DNA of 64,000 bases from JAIVGV01 sp031425275. Its GTDB lineage: Bacteria; Acidobacteriota; Blastocatellia; Pyrinomonadales; Pyrinomonadaceae. The stretch's first letter is position 1, and each line of letters starts with the position of its first letter. The stretch covers positions 1 through 64,000 of the forward strand of contig JANPJA010000138.1 in NCBI GenBank assembly GCA_031425275.1. Reading direction: 5' to 3'. Positions 43,941 through 53,668 of the stretch are shown piece after piece. A model generated the notes under the pieces. It did no database searches, was not told the origin of the DNA, and saw only the letters and a list, made by a program, of their open reading frames with translations. A program made the position numbers and the translations under genes.

Positions 43941-45326
43941 ATGAATGTGCAACCGTCAGAACTAACGGGCGCGCTCGCCGCCGAAGGGTCAAAGCTGTTG
44001 GCCTGTATTCACTGCGGGCTGTGCCTCGAAGCCTGCCCGACCTACGTCCACACGGCCGACGAGAACGACGGCCCGCGCGGCCGCATCTACCTGATGCGGG
44101 CGGTCGGCGAGGGACGGCTCGACGCGGCTTCGCCGAGTTTCGAGCGGCACATCAACCGCTGTCTCGGGTGCCGGGCTTGTGAGAGCGCGTGCCCGGCCGG
44201 CGTCGAGTACGGTCAACTTCTGGAAGCCGCGCGCGCCGACTTGCGAGAGGGCGGACGGCGTCGCGGCCACACCGACTGGCTGCTCGGCTTCACGCTCCGT
44301 CACATCTGGTCGCGCCCGCGCCGATTACGACTCGCCTTCGCCGCGGCGCGGCTAATGCGCGACAGCGGAATCGCGGGCTGGCTACTCGGATCGCGACTCC
44401 CGCGCATCGTCTCGGCCCGCGCCGAGTTCGCACTCGCGTTGCTCGCCAGCTCCGCGCCCGTCGCCTTCGGGCACGAAGAGGCGGACGCGGATGCGCGAGT
44501 CGAGAGCGTTCCTTCCGTGAAGCGGCCGGACACTACCACCGCCGCGCCGCGAGCCGGGGCGGTGCGCGCGCAATTGTTCGCGGGGTGCGTGGGCGAGGGG
44601 TTATTCGCTCGCGTCAACCGCGCGGCCGAGCGCGTCCTCGGGGTGAACGGTTGCGCGGTCGAGAAGACGCCCGCGCAAGTCTGTTGCGGCGCGCTGCACG
44701 CGCACGCGGGCGACCTCGAAGGCGCGCGACGGCTCGCGCGTCAGAACATCGAAGCGTTCGCGGGCGGCGGCGCGTCGCCCGTAGTCACCACGGCCGGGGG
44801 CTGCGGTGCGATGCTCGCCTCTTACGCGCAGATGCTCGAACACGACCCCGCCTACGCCGCGCGCGCGCGCGCGTTTAGCGAGCGAGTCCGCGACGTAAGT
44901 CAACAACTCGCCTCGACGAATCTTCGCACCGGCGCGCCGCACGGCCCGCGCGTGGTCGCAACCTACGACGCCTCGTGCCACCTGATCCACGGACAGCGCG
45001 CGTTCAGTGAGCCGCTCATGTTATTAGCGGCCGTCCCCGGCCTCGCGTTCGCCCCGCTCGAAGACAGTGAAGTCTGCTGCGGCGGCGCGGGCGTCTATAA
45101 TTTGCTCCAACCCGATCTCTCCGCGCGCGTGCTGGGCGAAAAACTCACGCGCATCCGCGAGACCGGCGCGCGCCTCGTCGCCACGGGCAACGCCGGCTGT
45201 CACATGCAGCTCGGCGCGGGGGCGCGTCTGGCCGGACTTGACCTGCAAGTTTGTCACCCCGTCGAACTGCTCGATGAGTCGTACCGCCGCGCGGGTATGT
45301 ACAGCCAAACGCCCGCCACAGAGTAA
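43941..45326 (+). CDS. glcF: Glycolate oxidase iron-sulfur subunit
   Basis: 461 residues. Two [4Fe-4S] motifs lie near the N-terminus (Cys22-25-28-32, then RCLGCRACESACP), and two CCG domains follow (QVCCGALHAHAGD and EVCCGGAGVYNLL), as in GlcF. It receives electrons from the GlcD-GlcE fusion encoded upstream and passes them to the quinone pool. Together the two genes give a complete glcDEF set. Confidence 0.94.
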   Translation: MNVQPSELTGALAAEGSKLLACIHCGLCLEACPTYVHTADENDGPRGRIYLMRAVGEGRLDAASPSFERHINRCLGCRACESACPAGVEYGQLLEAARADLREGGRRRGHTDWLLGFTLRHIWSRPRRLRLAFAAARLMRDSGIAGWLLGSRLPRIVSARAEFALALLASSAPVAFGHEEADADARVESVPSVKRPDTTTAAPRAGAVRAQLFAGCVGEGLFARVNRAAERVLGVNGCAVEKTPAQVCCGALHAHAGDLEGARRLARQNIEAFAGGGASPVVTTAGGCGAMLASYAQMLEHDPAYAARARAFSERVRDVSQQLASTNLRTGAPHGPRVVATYDASCHLIHGQRAFSEPLMLLAAVPGLAFAPLEDSEVCCGGAGVYNLLQPDLSARVLGEKLTRIRETGARLVATGNAGCHMQLGAGARLAGLDLQVCHPVELLDESYRRAGMYSQTPATE

Positions 45327-45428
45327 ACAACTCCGGCTTCGAGCGAATCTTGAGCCACCAAGGGCGCAGTGGATCACGGGAGGCTTTTACTTCCCCTGTT
45401 TGATCCGCATGATCCTTAGTGAGTTATT

Positions 45429-46631
45429 TCAGGCGAGTGAGTTATGAACTTCGCGACCCCCGACGAGGGTGAGGCGCGCGCGCCCGGCGGCGTCGAGGGC
45501 GACGAGGTCTGCCCGCTTCCCCGCTTCGATTGAGCCGCAAGTTTCTTCGATGCGAAGCACGCGGGCCGGCGTGTGAGAAGCCATGGCGGCGACTTCGACG
45601 GGAGACGCGCCGAGCGCGAGCATCCGCAGAACGGCGTCGAGCAGGGTGATGACCGAGCCGGCGATGCTGCCGCGTGCGTTAGACGTGCGCCCGCCCTCGA
45701 CCGTGATGGTTTCGCCCCACACACTGAACTCGCCGTCGCCAAGCCCGGCGGGCGCGACGGCGTCGCTGATGAGCGCGAGCCGCAGCGAAGATTTGCAGCG
45801 GAGCGCGATGCGGAGCAACAGCGGATCGCAGTGGACGCCGTCGGCGATCACGTCGCAGGTGACTGTGTCGTTGACGAGGCCCCAGCCGACGGGGCCGGGA
45901 TCGCGGTGGTGGAGCGGCCGCATGGCGTTGAAGAAGTGAGTCATGTGACTCGCGCCCGCGGCGCGGGCGGCGTCGAGCGTCGCCACGTCCGCGCGGGTGT
46001 GGCCGATGGAGACGATCCAGCCGCGCGCCTTTAGCTCGGTGATCAGTTCGATCCCGCCTTCGATCTCTGGGGCGACCGTGATCAAGTGCGATGCTCCGTG
46101 ACTCGCGAGGACGGGCAAAGTTTCCAGACTTCGCGCCCCGTCAAAGACCCGGAAGTAGGCCGTGCGCAGCGCGCCGCACTGGGCAGTGTTGACGAACGGC
46201 CCCTCGTAATGGACGCCGAGGGCGCGCGCGCCGTCCGTGGTCTCGCGTTGCGAGTGCATCAACTCGTCAATCGCGGCGACGGCGCGCGCGTAGTCTGCGT
46301 CGGGGGCGGGAACAAGTGTGGGCAGCCAGCCGGTGACGCCGTGCGCGGCGAGGAAGTTTGCGACGCGGCCGAGTTCCGGCCCGGTCGCCGCCAACGCATC
46401 GACGCCCGCCGCCCCGTGGATGTGCAGATCGATGAAGCCGGGGTAAAGGGTGTGGCCGGCGAGATCGTAAATGCGCGCCGGGCCGCCCGTCGGAATTTCG
46501 CCGTCTTGAAAAATGCGTGTGATGAGCCCCGCTTCGACGAGAACGCTCGCGCCTTCCCAAACCGCGTCCGAAAGTACGACGCGCGCGCCGCGGAGGAGGA
46601 GCGGATCGGAATTATTTGCTTGTCGGTTCAT
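45429..46631 (-). CDS. nagA: N-acetylglucosamine-6-phosphate deacetylase
   Basis: 400 residues. The metal motif DLHIHGAAG, the Glu-Gly-Pro segment HYEGPFVN, IGHTRAD, THFFNAMRPLHHRDPG and the catalytic Asp region ISDAVAPAG are all present. The enzyme deacetylates GlcNAc-6-P from chitin or peptidoglycan turnover. The ATG at 46631 gives the family N-terminus; the frame is open upstream with no family sequence. It faces the TPR gene divergently. No nagB or sugar transporter is seen beside it. Confidence 0.92.
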   Translation of the reverse strand: MNRQANNSDPLLLRGARVVLSDAVWEGASVLVEAGLITRIFQDGEIPTGGPARIYDLAGHTLYPGFIDLHIHGAAGVDALAATGPELGRVANFLAAHGVTGWLPTLVPAPDADYARAVAAIDELMHSQRETTDGARALGVHYEGPFVNTAQCGALRTAYFRVFDGARSLETLPVLASHGASHLITVAPEIEGGIELITELKARGWIVSIGHTRADVATLDAARAAGASHMTHFFNAMRPLHHRDPGPVGWGLVNDTVTCDVIADGVHCDPLLLRIALRCKSSLRLALISDAVAPAGLGDGEFSVWGETITVEGGRTSNARGSIAGSVITLLDAVLRMLALGASPVEVAAMASHTPARVLRIEETCGSIEAGKRADLVALDAAGRARLTLVGGREVHNSLA

Positions 46632-46829
46632 CTGCGTTACAGGTTGTCGCAATTGATGGTGCATCAAGACTGCCTGCCGCCCGGCGTATCGAGGCAAGGC
46701 GGCACGCGCGGCGTAACTAGTTGCCCGCCCAATCATACCGCAGAGATGTGCAAGCACGTCCCCAATGGTTTATAAGAATTTCTGGGCGGCCACGACTATT
46801 TCGCGGCCGTGCGGGACGTGCGGAGGAAG

Positions 46830-47987
46830 ATGCGGGAACAATTACAGAAAGCCGTCTTGTGGACATGCCTTTGCGCGCTCACCGCGACGGGGCAAACCGC
46901 CGGCGAAGGGCAGGGCCGGCCCGAGGCTGTGCGCGACGCTTACGCCCGCGCGCAAAGCTTCGAGCGTGCGGGCGACTGGCCGGCGGCGGAACGTGAATGG
47001 GCGGCGGTCGTCAGCCTCGCCCCGGGGGACGCGCGCGCGTGGGTCAACTTAGGCGTCGCGCTCAGCCGCCAGAATAAGTCGGACGAGGCCGTCGGCGTGT
47101 GGCGACGCGCCGCGGCAATCGACCCCGCCCTGTCCGGCCCGCATTTCAACATCGGGCTCAGCCTCACCCGCGCCGGCCGTTTTGCGGAAGCCGTCGCGCC
47201 ACTCAAACGCGCACTCGCCCTCGACCCCGAAGGCGACGCGGCCCGGCGCGCCCTCGCCACCTCGCTTTACGGCCTCGAGCGTTTTCCTGAGGCGAGCCGC
47301 GAGCTGGCGCAACTGCTCGCGCGCGCGCCGCGCGACCCGGCCCTGTTAGAGCTGGCGGCCCAGTCATTCGTCTCGCAGCGTCGTTACACGGAGGCCGCCG
47401 TCGTGCTCAAACGCCGGCTTAATTTACCCGGCGAGACGAGCCTTTTGTGGGCGCGGTACGGCGACGCATTGGACGGCGCGAAGCGGACGCCCGAAGCGGC
47501 CGAGGCGTACGAGCGGGCCGTCGCGCTCGACCCCGACTCGACGCTCCGCCGCTACGCTCTGGGCTACCTCTACTGGAAACTCTACCGCTACGAAGACGCC
47601 CAACGCGAACTGTCGGACGTGCTGCGGCGCGAGCCGGGCAACGCGCGCGCGGCCTTCACCCTCGGCGATCTCTATTTGACCAAAGGCGAAGCGCGCCGCG
47701 CACTCCCGCTGCTCGAACAGGCCGCGCGCGCCTACCCCGGCGAGTACGACACCCGTTTCGCCTTGGGGCGCGCGCTGTTGCTCACCGGCGAGGCCAAGTC
47801 GGCCGTCGTCGAACTTCGCGCGGCGGTGAAGTTAGACGATGGCATCGCCGACGGCCACTACCAACTGGGGCAGGCACTCTTGAAGACGGGTGAGCGAGAG
47901 GCGGGACGGCGCGAGTTGGAACGCTCCCGCCTGTTGCACGACGCCAAGCGCAAGGCCGAGGCCGAGTACAGGCGGCCAACTCCGTAA
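46830..47987 (+). CDS. Secreted or membrane-anchored TPR-repeat protein
   Basis: 385 residues from an ATG at 46830 directly after GGAGGAAG; a GTG at 46809 is an alternative. A short signal-like N-terminus (QKAVLWTCLCALTATGQT) is followed by eight or more tetratricopeptide repeats (WVNLGVALSRQNKSDEAVGV, FNIGLSLTRAGRFAEAVAPL). It is a scaffold or protein-interaction protein with an unknown partner. Confidence 0.85.
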   Translation: MREQLQKAVLWTCLCALTATGQTAGEGQGRPEAVRDAYARAQSFERAGDWPAAEREWAAVVSLAPGDARAWVNLGVALSRQNKSDEAVGVWRRAAAIDPALSGPHFNIGLSLTRAGRFAEAVAPLKRALALDPEGDAARRALATSLYGLERFPEASRELAQLLARAPRDPALLELAAQSFVSQRRYTEAAVVLKRRLNLPGETSLLWARYGDALDGAKRTPEAAEAYERAVALDPDSTLRRYALGYLYWKLYRYEDAQRELSDVLRREPGNARAAFTLGDLYLTKGEARRALPLLEQAARAYPGEYDTRFALGRALLLTGEAKSAVVELRAAVKLDDGIADGHYQLGQALLKTGEREAGRRELERSRLLHDAKRKAEAEYRRPTP

Positions 47988-48002
47988 TTTAAGTCCGAAG
48001 TG

Positions 48003-48043
48003 CGACTGCCCGCCGACGCTTAACCAGCGTCGGCGGGCAGTCG
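48003..48043. terminator. 18-bp perfect hairpin, bidirectional terminator
   Basis: Stem 48003-48020 with 48026-48043 and loop TAACC, between the convergent TPR and TonB-dependent receptor genes. TGTTG follows on the plus side; no long U-tract is visible. Confidence 0.75.
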
Positions 48044-48065
48044 TGTTGTCAGCCCGGTTCGCCGG

Positions 48066-51000
48066 TTAGAAGATCAACTTCGCGCCGAACTGGAACTCGC
48101 GCGGGAGCCGCGTGCCCGTGGGCCGTCCAAAGTTTGAAGCCCCGACGACGGTGCCGACGCCGGTGAACTGCGTGTGGTTGAAGACATTGTACGACTCCGC
48201 GCGCAGTTGCATGCGGAAGCCCTGCTCGTCGGTGAAGTAGATGTTCTTCGTGAGCGTCAAGTTCGTCTGGTTGCGCCCGAAGAGGCGCGAGAAGGCCCGC
48301 GGCGCGTTGCCGTAAGTTCCGGCGGCCGGGGCGGCGAAGGCGTTCGGGTCGAAGATGAAAGGCAGCCCCGTGAGCGGATCAATCGTCCCGGCGACTCCGC
48401 CGTTCGGATCGGAGACGACGTTCGGGTAGAAGCCGCTAATGGAAGCGGCGGGGAACGCGGCCACCACGGCCACCCGCGCCACCGGCTGCCCCGACGCGAG
48501 GTCGGTGATGCCCGCGATCTGCCAGCCGCCGAGGATCACGCGCTTGAGGGCGTTCGCGTCCGTCCTGAAGTACGGGATTTCATAGACGTAGGAGGCGGAG
48601 AAGATGTGCGGGCGCGACGTGCGCGCCTCGGCGTACTCCGCGCGGAGGTTGAGCGGGTTCTGCGGGATGTCCACGGCGTCGCGGTCGTTGGTCGCGTCGG
48701 TCAGGGTCTTGCTGAAGGTGTAGCTGGTCGTCAGGGAAAGGCCGTTGCCGAAGCGGTAGTTGAAGGACGAGAGCATCCCGTGGTAGCGCGACTTCGCGCT
48801 GGTCTCGCGAGAGGTGATGGTGCTGTAGCCGAGGAACGGGCGGACGGTGTTGGCGTTGGCGAGGCCGACGCGGTTCACGTCCGCGACCTGCGGGTAGTTG
48901 ATGTTGACGGGGCGGATCAGGTGATCGCCCTTCGTCCCGACGTAGGAGAGATCGACGACGGCGTTGCGGAAGACCTGATGCTGCACGCCGAGCGACCACT
49001 GCTGAATGATCGGCGTCTGGAAGTCCGCCGAGCTGGAGATCAGGGCGCGCACGGGCAGGTTGCCCAACGCGCCGCCGGTCGGGTTCGCGAAGGTCACGGC
49101 CGCGCCGCTGAACACGGCCTGATTGTTAAACGGCGGGTTGACGAAGGCGTTCTGCTCGAAGATGCCGACGAGCGGCTGATCGTAGTAGAGGCCGTAGCCG
49201 GCGCGCACCACCGTCTTCCCTTCCTTGAACGGGTCCCACGCGATGCCGACGCGCGGGCTGAAATTGTTTTTGTCAGACGGGTTGATGCCGCGGCCGAAGC
49301 GCGAGTTGCGGCCGGCGACGGCGATGCCGTTCAGCTCGTTGCCGGTGCCGCGCACGAGCGCGGTGCAGGCGGCCGTCACGCAAGTGGGCGCGTTGGCGCG
49401 GTTGTAGAGCGCCGGGTCGAAGGCCGTCAGCACGTTGTTCTTATCCGTCACCGGCACGAAGTACTGGTAGCGCACGCCGAAGTCGAGCGTGATATTGGGG
49501 CGGAACTTCCACGTGTCCTGCGCGAAGAACTCGCGCCGGCCGAAGCGGAGGTTGACCGTCACGTCGCGCTCGTCCTCGGTGTAGGTGTCGGCGCGGCCCG
49601 TCAGGAAGTCGGCGAAGGCGATGCCGGTCTGCGTCAGGCTGATCCCACCGGACGTGCCGCGCGAGCGGGTGCCGGCGAAGGAGAAGATGCCCTGCGTGGC
49701 GTTGTTGGCGTTCTCGTCCTTCTTCTCGAACGAAATTTCGCCGCCGAACTTCATGGTGTGGTTGCCCCTGATCCACGTCGCCACGTCGCGGTAGACGTGA
49801 TTCTTATAGACGATGTTGAAGCCCTGAAGCGTGGTGATGTTGGCGATGGCGCTCGTGAAGGCGATGCGCGGGATGACCCCGGCGTTGTTCTCGGCGAAGG
49901 CTTCGGGGATGGTGGAGGCGCCGGGGTAATCCGCGTCGCGGCTGCGGCCGACGACCTGCGACCCGATGAGGTTCGACGAGAAGTTGTAAGTCGCCTCGTT
50001 GATAAAAGTCGGCGACACGATGCTCGTCAGGGAGGCGACGAAAGTCATGCCGGGAATGCGCGTGTCGGTCGTGGACACGTTGGGCAAATTCGTGTTGGCG
50101 AACAGGCCGCCCGGCTCCTGCGTCCGGTTCAGGTCGTGCGTGTAACGCCCGAAGAGGCGGTGGTCCGAGTTGAAGTTGTGATCGACGCGGATCGTCTCCT
50201 GCCGCGTCCGCAGCGCGTTGATGGGCGCGAAGGTGAATTGGTTCGTCCCCGTGTTGGGCAGGGGGTAGGCCGCCAGCAGGGCGAGGGCGCGCGCGTCAAA
50301 GTCCGAGGTGGGGATGACGTTGCCGGCGTAGGCCCGCCCGTCCGCGATGCGGAAGACCATGCCCGAGCGCGCCTGCACGCTCGACCCCGTCGTGTCGGTG
50401 ACGAGGAGCGGCGTCGAAGTGCAGGTTCCCACGCCGGGGGCGGTGCAACTGCCGGGCGTGGCCGCGTTCGTGCGGAAAAGCGGGAGCCCGAGGGCCCCGG
50501 AGAAGTCGCCGTTGCGCTCGGCGAGGCTCGGCACGGTGGCGATCGCGGAGGTGATGCCGCGCGTGATGCGCCGCTGCTCGTGCGAGAAGAAGAAGAAGGT
50601 CTTGTCGCGCCCGCTGTAATAAGGCTCGCCGCCTTCGCCGAAGCGCGGGATCGTGACGGGGCCGCTCAGGGTGCCGCCGAAATTATGGTAGCGCAGCCGC
50701 GGCGTGCGGAGGACGAGGTCGCCGTTGGCGCGGCGTCCGGCGCGGTTGTTAAAGAAGGTGTTGGCGTTGAAGCGGTCGTTGCGCGCGAATTCGTAGATGG
50801 AGCCGTGGAAGTCGTTGCCGCCGCCCTTCGTCACCAAGGTCACGGTGCCGCCGCCCGAGCGGCCGACCTCGGCCGTGTAGTTCGAGGTCAGCACCTTGAA
50901 CTCCTTGATCGAGTCGACCGTCGGGGTCGAGAGCAACGTGATGTTCGAGCCGACATCGGTGTTCGACACGCCGTCCACGAAGACGTTGACGGCGTTGCGG

Positions 51001-51575
51001 CGCATCCCGTTGATCGAAACGTCGAAGCGGCTCGACAGGCCGAATTGCGTCTCGTCGTCGAGGCTGGAACTGACGCCGGGGGCGAGTTCGAGCAGCTTGG
51101 TGAAGTCGCGGTTCTGGAGGGGTATCTCCAAGACCTGCGTGCCGGAGATGAGCGTCTGGCCCGTCGGGCTGTCCTGCACGCCCGACTCCTCGCTCGTCAC
51201 CGTCACCACCTCGCCGATGTTGCCGGCTTCGAGCGCGATATTGACGGGGCGGCGGTCGCGCGCGTTGAGGACGAGATCGGGCTGGAGAAACTTTTTGAAG
51301 CCGGTCTGCTCGACGGAAACCGTGTACCGGCCGGGCGAGAGAGTCGTGACGACGTAGCCGCCTTCGTCGTTGGTTTGCACGCGCCGCTCCACGCCGGTCT
51401 CGTTATTCTTAACGACGACCGTGGCGTTGGCCACGATGGCTCCGGTCGAGTCCGTCACCTGCCCGGTGATGGTGGCCGCGGTCTCCTCTTGCGCAGCGGC
51501 CGCGCCGCCCAAGACGAAACAGAAGATGAAAGCGAGACAGAGGCCGCGCAATCCGTGCTGTTCAAAGTTTCTCAT
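48066..51575 (-). CDS. Oar-like TonB-dependent outer-membrane receptor
   Basis: 1169 residues from an ATG at 51575 behind GAGGAG. A signal peptide (GLCLAFIFCFVLGGAAAAQ) is followed by a carboxypeptidase-regulatory-like domain (ATITGQVTDSTGAIVANATV, about 33-115), a plug (about 130-270; IPLQNRDFTKLLELAPGV and GGTVTLVTKGGGNDFHG) and a beta-barrel ending FGAKLIF with the terminal Phe of barrel proteins. This acidobacterial family imports or secretes unknown, probably large, substrates. A second receptor lies 4 kb away. Confidence 0.93.
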   Translation of the reverse strand: MRNFEQHGLRGLCLAFIFCFVLGGAAAAQEETAATITGQVTDSTGAIVANATVVVKNNETGVERRVQTNDEGGYVVTTLSPGRYTVSVEQTGFKKFLQPDLVLNARDRRPVNIALEAGNIGEVVTVTSEESGVQDSPTGQTLISGTQVLEIPLQNRDFTKLLELAPGVSSSLDDETQFGLSSRFDVSINGMRRNAVNVFVDGVSNTDVGSNITLLSTPTVDSIKEFKVLTSNYTAEVGRSGGGTVTLVTKGGGNDFHGSIYEFARNDRFNANTFFNNRAGRRANGDLVLRTPRLRYHNFGGTLSGPVTIPRFGEGGEPYYSGRDKTFFFFSHEQRRITRGITSAIATVPSLAERNGDFSGALGLPLFRTNAATPGSCTAPGVGTCTSTPLLVTDTTGSSVQARSGMVFRIADGRAYAGNVIPTSDFDARALALLAAYPLPNTGTNQFTFAPINALRTRQETIRVDHNFNSDHRLFGRYTHDLNRTQEPGGLFANTNLPNVSTTDTRIPGMTFVASLTSIVSPTFINEATYNFSSNLIGSQVVGRSRDADYPGASTIPEAFAENNAGVIPRIAFTSAIANITTLQGFNIVYKNHVYRDVATWIRGNHTMKFGGEISFEKKDENANNATQGIFSFAGTRSRGTSGGISLTQTGIAFADFLTGRADTYTEDERDVTVNLRFGRREFFAQDTWKFRPNITLDFGVRYQYFVPVTDKNNVLTAFDPALYNRANAPTCVTAACTALVRGTGNELNGIAVAGRNSRFGRGINPSDKNNFSPRVGIAWDPFKEGKTVVRAGYGLYYDQPLVGIFEQNAFVNPPFNNQAVFSGAAVTFANPTGGALGNLPVRALISSSADFQTPIIQQWSLGVQHQVFRNAVVDLSYVGTKGDHLIRPVNINYPQVADVNRVGLANANTVRPFLGYSTITSRETSAKSRYHGMLSSFNYRFGNGLSLTTSYTFSKTLTDATNDRDAVDIPQNPLNLRAEYAEARTSRPHIFSASYVYEIPYFRTDANALKRVILGGWQIAGITDLASGQPVARVAVVAAFPAASISGFYPNVVSDPNGGVAGTIDPLTGLPFIFDPNAFAAPAAGTYGNAPRAFSRLFGRNQTNLTLTKNIYFTDEQGFRMQLRAESYNVFNHTQFTGVGTVVGASNFGRPTGTRLPREFQFGAKLIF

Positions 51576-51709
51576 ACCAAACTCCTCTTCAAGTGGAAGA
51601 TAACAAAATCGATTGGCTGACGGGCATCGGCGGGTGAAAACCACCGCGGATGCAAACTTTTCACGCCGCCGCGGCTTTCCGCCTCGGCCGTGAACGGCTT
51701 CTAATTTTT

Positions 51710-53332
51710 CTAACGCGCGCCGGCCGCGGCCCCCGGGCCGCGCAACGCCGCGCCGGGGCGCGCGTCGGTCACACGCTCACCGTCGAACACGACGAGGCCG
51801 TTGACGACGACTAACTGGAAGCCGACCGGGTACTGGTGCGGCTGCTCGAAGGTGGCCCGGTCGGCGACGGTCTCCGGGTCGAAGACGACGATGTCGGCGG
51901 CCATCCCCTCGCGCAGCAGTCCGCGGTCGCGCAGGGAGAAGGTCTGGGCGGGGAGCGAGGTCATCTTCCGCACGGCGTCTTCGAGCGTGACAACTTTAAG
52001 CTCGCGGACATAGCGGCCGAGGACGCGGGCGTTGTTGCCCGTGCCGCGCGGGTGGGGCACGCCTTCGCCGGGGCGGCGCACGCCGGCGTCGGAGGCGATC
52101 ATCGTGAACGGCTCGCGCATAATGGTCTGCACGTCGCGCTCGTCCATGCTGTGGTAGATCATGCCGGCCCCGCCCGCCGCGTACATCTCAAGGATTTGAT
52201 CGATCTGCGAGGCCGTGTCCTTCTTGCCGCGGGCGAGCTTCGTGATCTCGAGGATGTTCTTGCCGTTGTACTCCGGCTTGGCGGCGTGGCTCGCGACGTA
52301 GGCGAATGAATAATCTTTCTGCGCGCTGCGCTTGAGCGCATCCTTCATCTCTTTGACGACGCGCCCGCGCGCGGCCGGGTCGGCGAGGCGCTTCTTCCCT
52401 TCCTCGCGCCCGCCTTCCAAGAGCCACGAAGGAAGACGCGAGTCGAGCGAAGTTGAACTCGCGGTGTAGGCGTACTGATCGACCGTCACGGACAAGCCGC
52501 GGGCGCGGGCGGCGCGCACCAGATTGATGGTGTCGGGACTCCGGCCCCAGAGACGCTTGTTGCTGATCTTGAAGTGTGAAATCTCGACCGGCATCTTGGC
52601 CGACTCGCCGATGTGTATCGCCTCGGCGATGGCCTCGCGCACTTGCTCGCCCTCGCTGCGCATGTGCGTGGCATAGACTCCGCCGTGGCGCGCGGCCGCT
52701 TTGGCGAGCGCGACGACTTCGTCAGTCTTCGCGTAAGTCCCCGGCACGTAGATGAGGCCGGTGGAGAAGCCGACCGCGCCTTCCCGCATCCCGCGCTCGA
52801 CGATCTCTTCCATCCGGCGCTGCTCGTCGGCCGTGGGCGCGCGGTTATCCAGTTGTAAAACTTTCTGACGCACCGATCCGTGCGCGATGAGCGTGGCGAG
52901 GTTGACGGCGAGCGGCGTCTCGCGGATGCGGCCGAGAAACTCTCCCACCTCGGTCGCGGACGATCCGCAGTTGCCGGTGACGAGCGTCGTCACACCCATG
53001 CGGACGAAGTTCACCGCGTCGGGCTGTCGATAGACGCCCTCGACGTGGGTGTGAACGTCGATGAAGCCGGGGGCGACGACGGCGTTGCGCGCGTCAACCA
53101 CCGCCCGCGCTTCGCCCGGCGCGACACGGCCGATGCGAGCGATGCGCCCGTCCCTGATGGCAACGTCGGCGCGGAACCACGGGTTGCCCGTGCCGTCAAC
53201 GACCCGCCCGTTCACGATTAAGAGATCGTAGGCGGGCGACTGTCGCGCGCCGGCCGGCGTCGGCAAGCCGCCGGAGGCGCAAGTCGCTACAAGCGCAAGC
53301 GCGAGCAGACGTGCGTGTAAAAGGTTACGCAT
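51710..53332 (-). CDS. Secreted D-aminoacylase-like amidohydrolase
   Basis: 540 residues with a signal peptide. The amidohydrolase motifs are GFIDVHTHVEGV, TGNCGSS, GFSTGLIYVPGTYA, YATHMRSEG, EISHFKIS and SDAGVRRPGEGVPHPRG, as in N-acyl-D-amino-acid deacylases, which release D-amino acids from N-acyl or peptidoglycan-derived substrates. The signal peptide suggests a periplasmic enzyme. It lies upstream of the receptor gene 48066-51575 on the same strand, 134 bp apart, and could share its substrate pathway. Confidence 0.9.
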   Translation of the reverse strand: MRNLLHARLLALALVATCASGGLPTPAGARQSPAYDLLIVNGRVVDGTGNPWFRADVAIRDGRIARIGRVAPGEARAVVDARNAVVAPGFIDVHTHVEGVYRQPDAVNFVRMGVTTLVTGNCGSSATEVGEFLGRIRETPLAVNLATLIAHGSVRQKVLQLDNRAPTADEQRRMEEIVERGMREGAVGFSTGLIYVPGTYAKTDEVVALAKAAARHGGVYATHMRSEGEQVREAIAEAIHIGESAKMPVEISHFKISNKRLWGRSPDTINLVRAARARGLSVTVDQYAYTASSTSLDSRLPSWLLEGGREEGKKRLADPAARGRVVKEMKDALKRSAQKDYSFAYVASHAAKPEYNGKNILEITKLARGKKDTASQIDQILEMYAAGGAGMIYHSMDERDVQTIMREPFTMIASDAGVRRPGEGVPHPRGTGNNARVLGRYVRELKVVTLEDAVRKMTSLPAQTFSLRDRGLLREGMAADIVVFDPETVADRATFEQPHQYPVGFQLVVVNGLVVFDGERVTDARPGAALRGPGAAAGAR

Positions 53333-53668
53333 CCTGTGGGTCGTAGGCGGCGCGTGAAAAGGCCCGGGGGACGGCCGTCCAAGACTTCAACCTGTAAACG
53401 TATCGCGGTGCGGAAACCGCCGGGATAAGACTTCAACGAGGCTGCACTTCCGGTGCGGCCTATTCTAATGAACCCGGCTACAATAATCAAAACTAAAAGT
53501 GCTTATTTGATGCATAAGAAATACTGATAACTTGAGCCGGTCCCGGAGCGGCCCGATAGCCCCCGTCACCGTCTTGACGCTGCCGCCTCCGTCCGTCAAT
53601 CTTTCGGCGATTTTCAATTCGCGGCCTTCCGCCGTATGCGCCGGCCGCGCCGCCGCCACAACCCGGAC
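53333..53668. other. Gene-free divergent region
   Basis: 336 bases between the divergent deacylase and PabB-PabC genes. The patch 53465-53530 is A+T-rich and probably holds promoters for one or both genes; TACAATAAT near 53468 is a possible -10. No repeat or RNA gene is seen. Confidence 0.5.

Noticed and set aside
48174..51620. Plus-strand open frame of 1148 codons
   Set aside because: It is the antisense shadow of the Oar-like receptor; the translation is Arg/Val/Glu-rich low-information sequence with no domain, as expected in GC-rich DNA with few stop codons.
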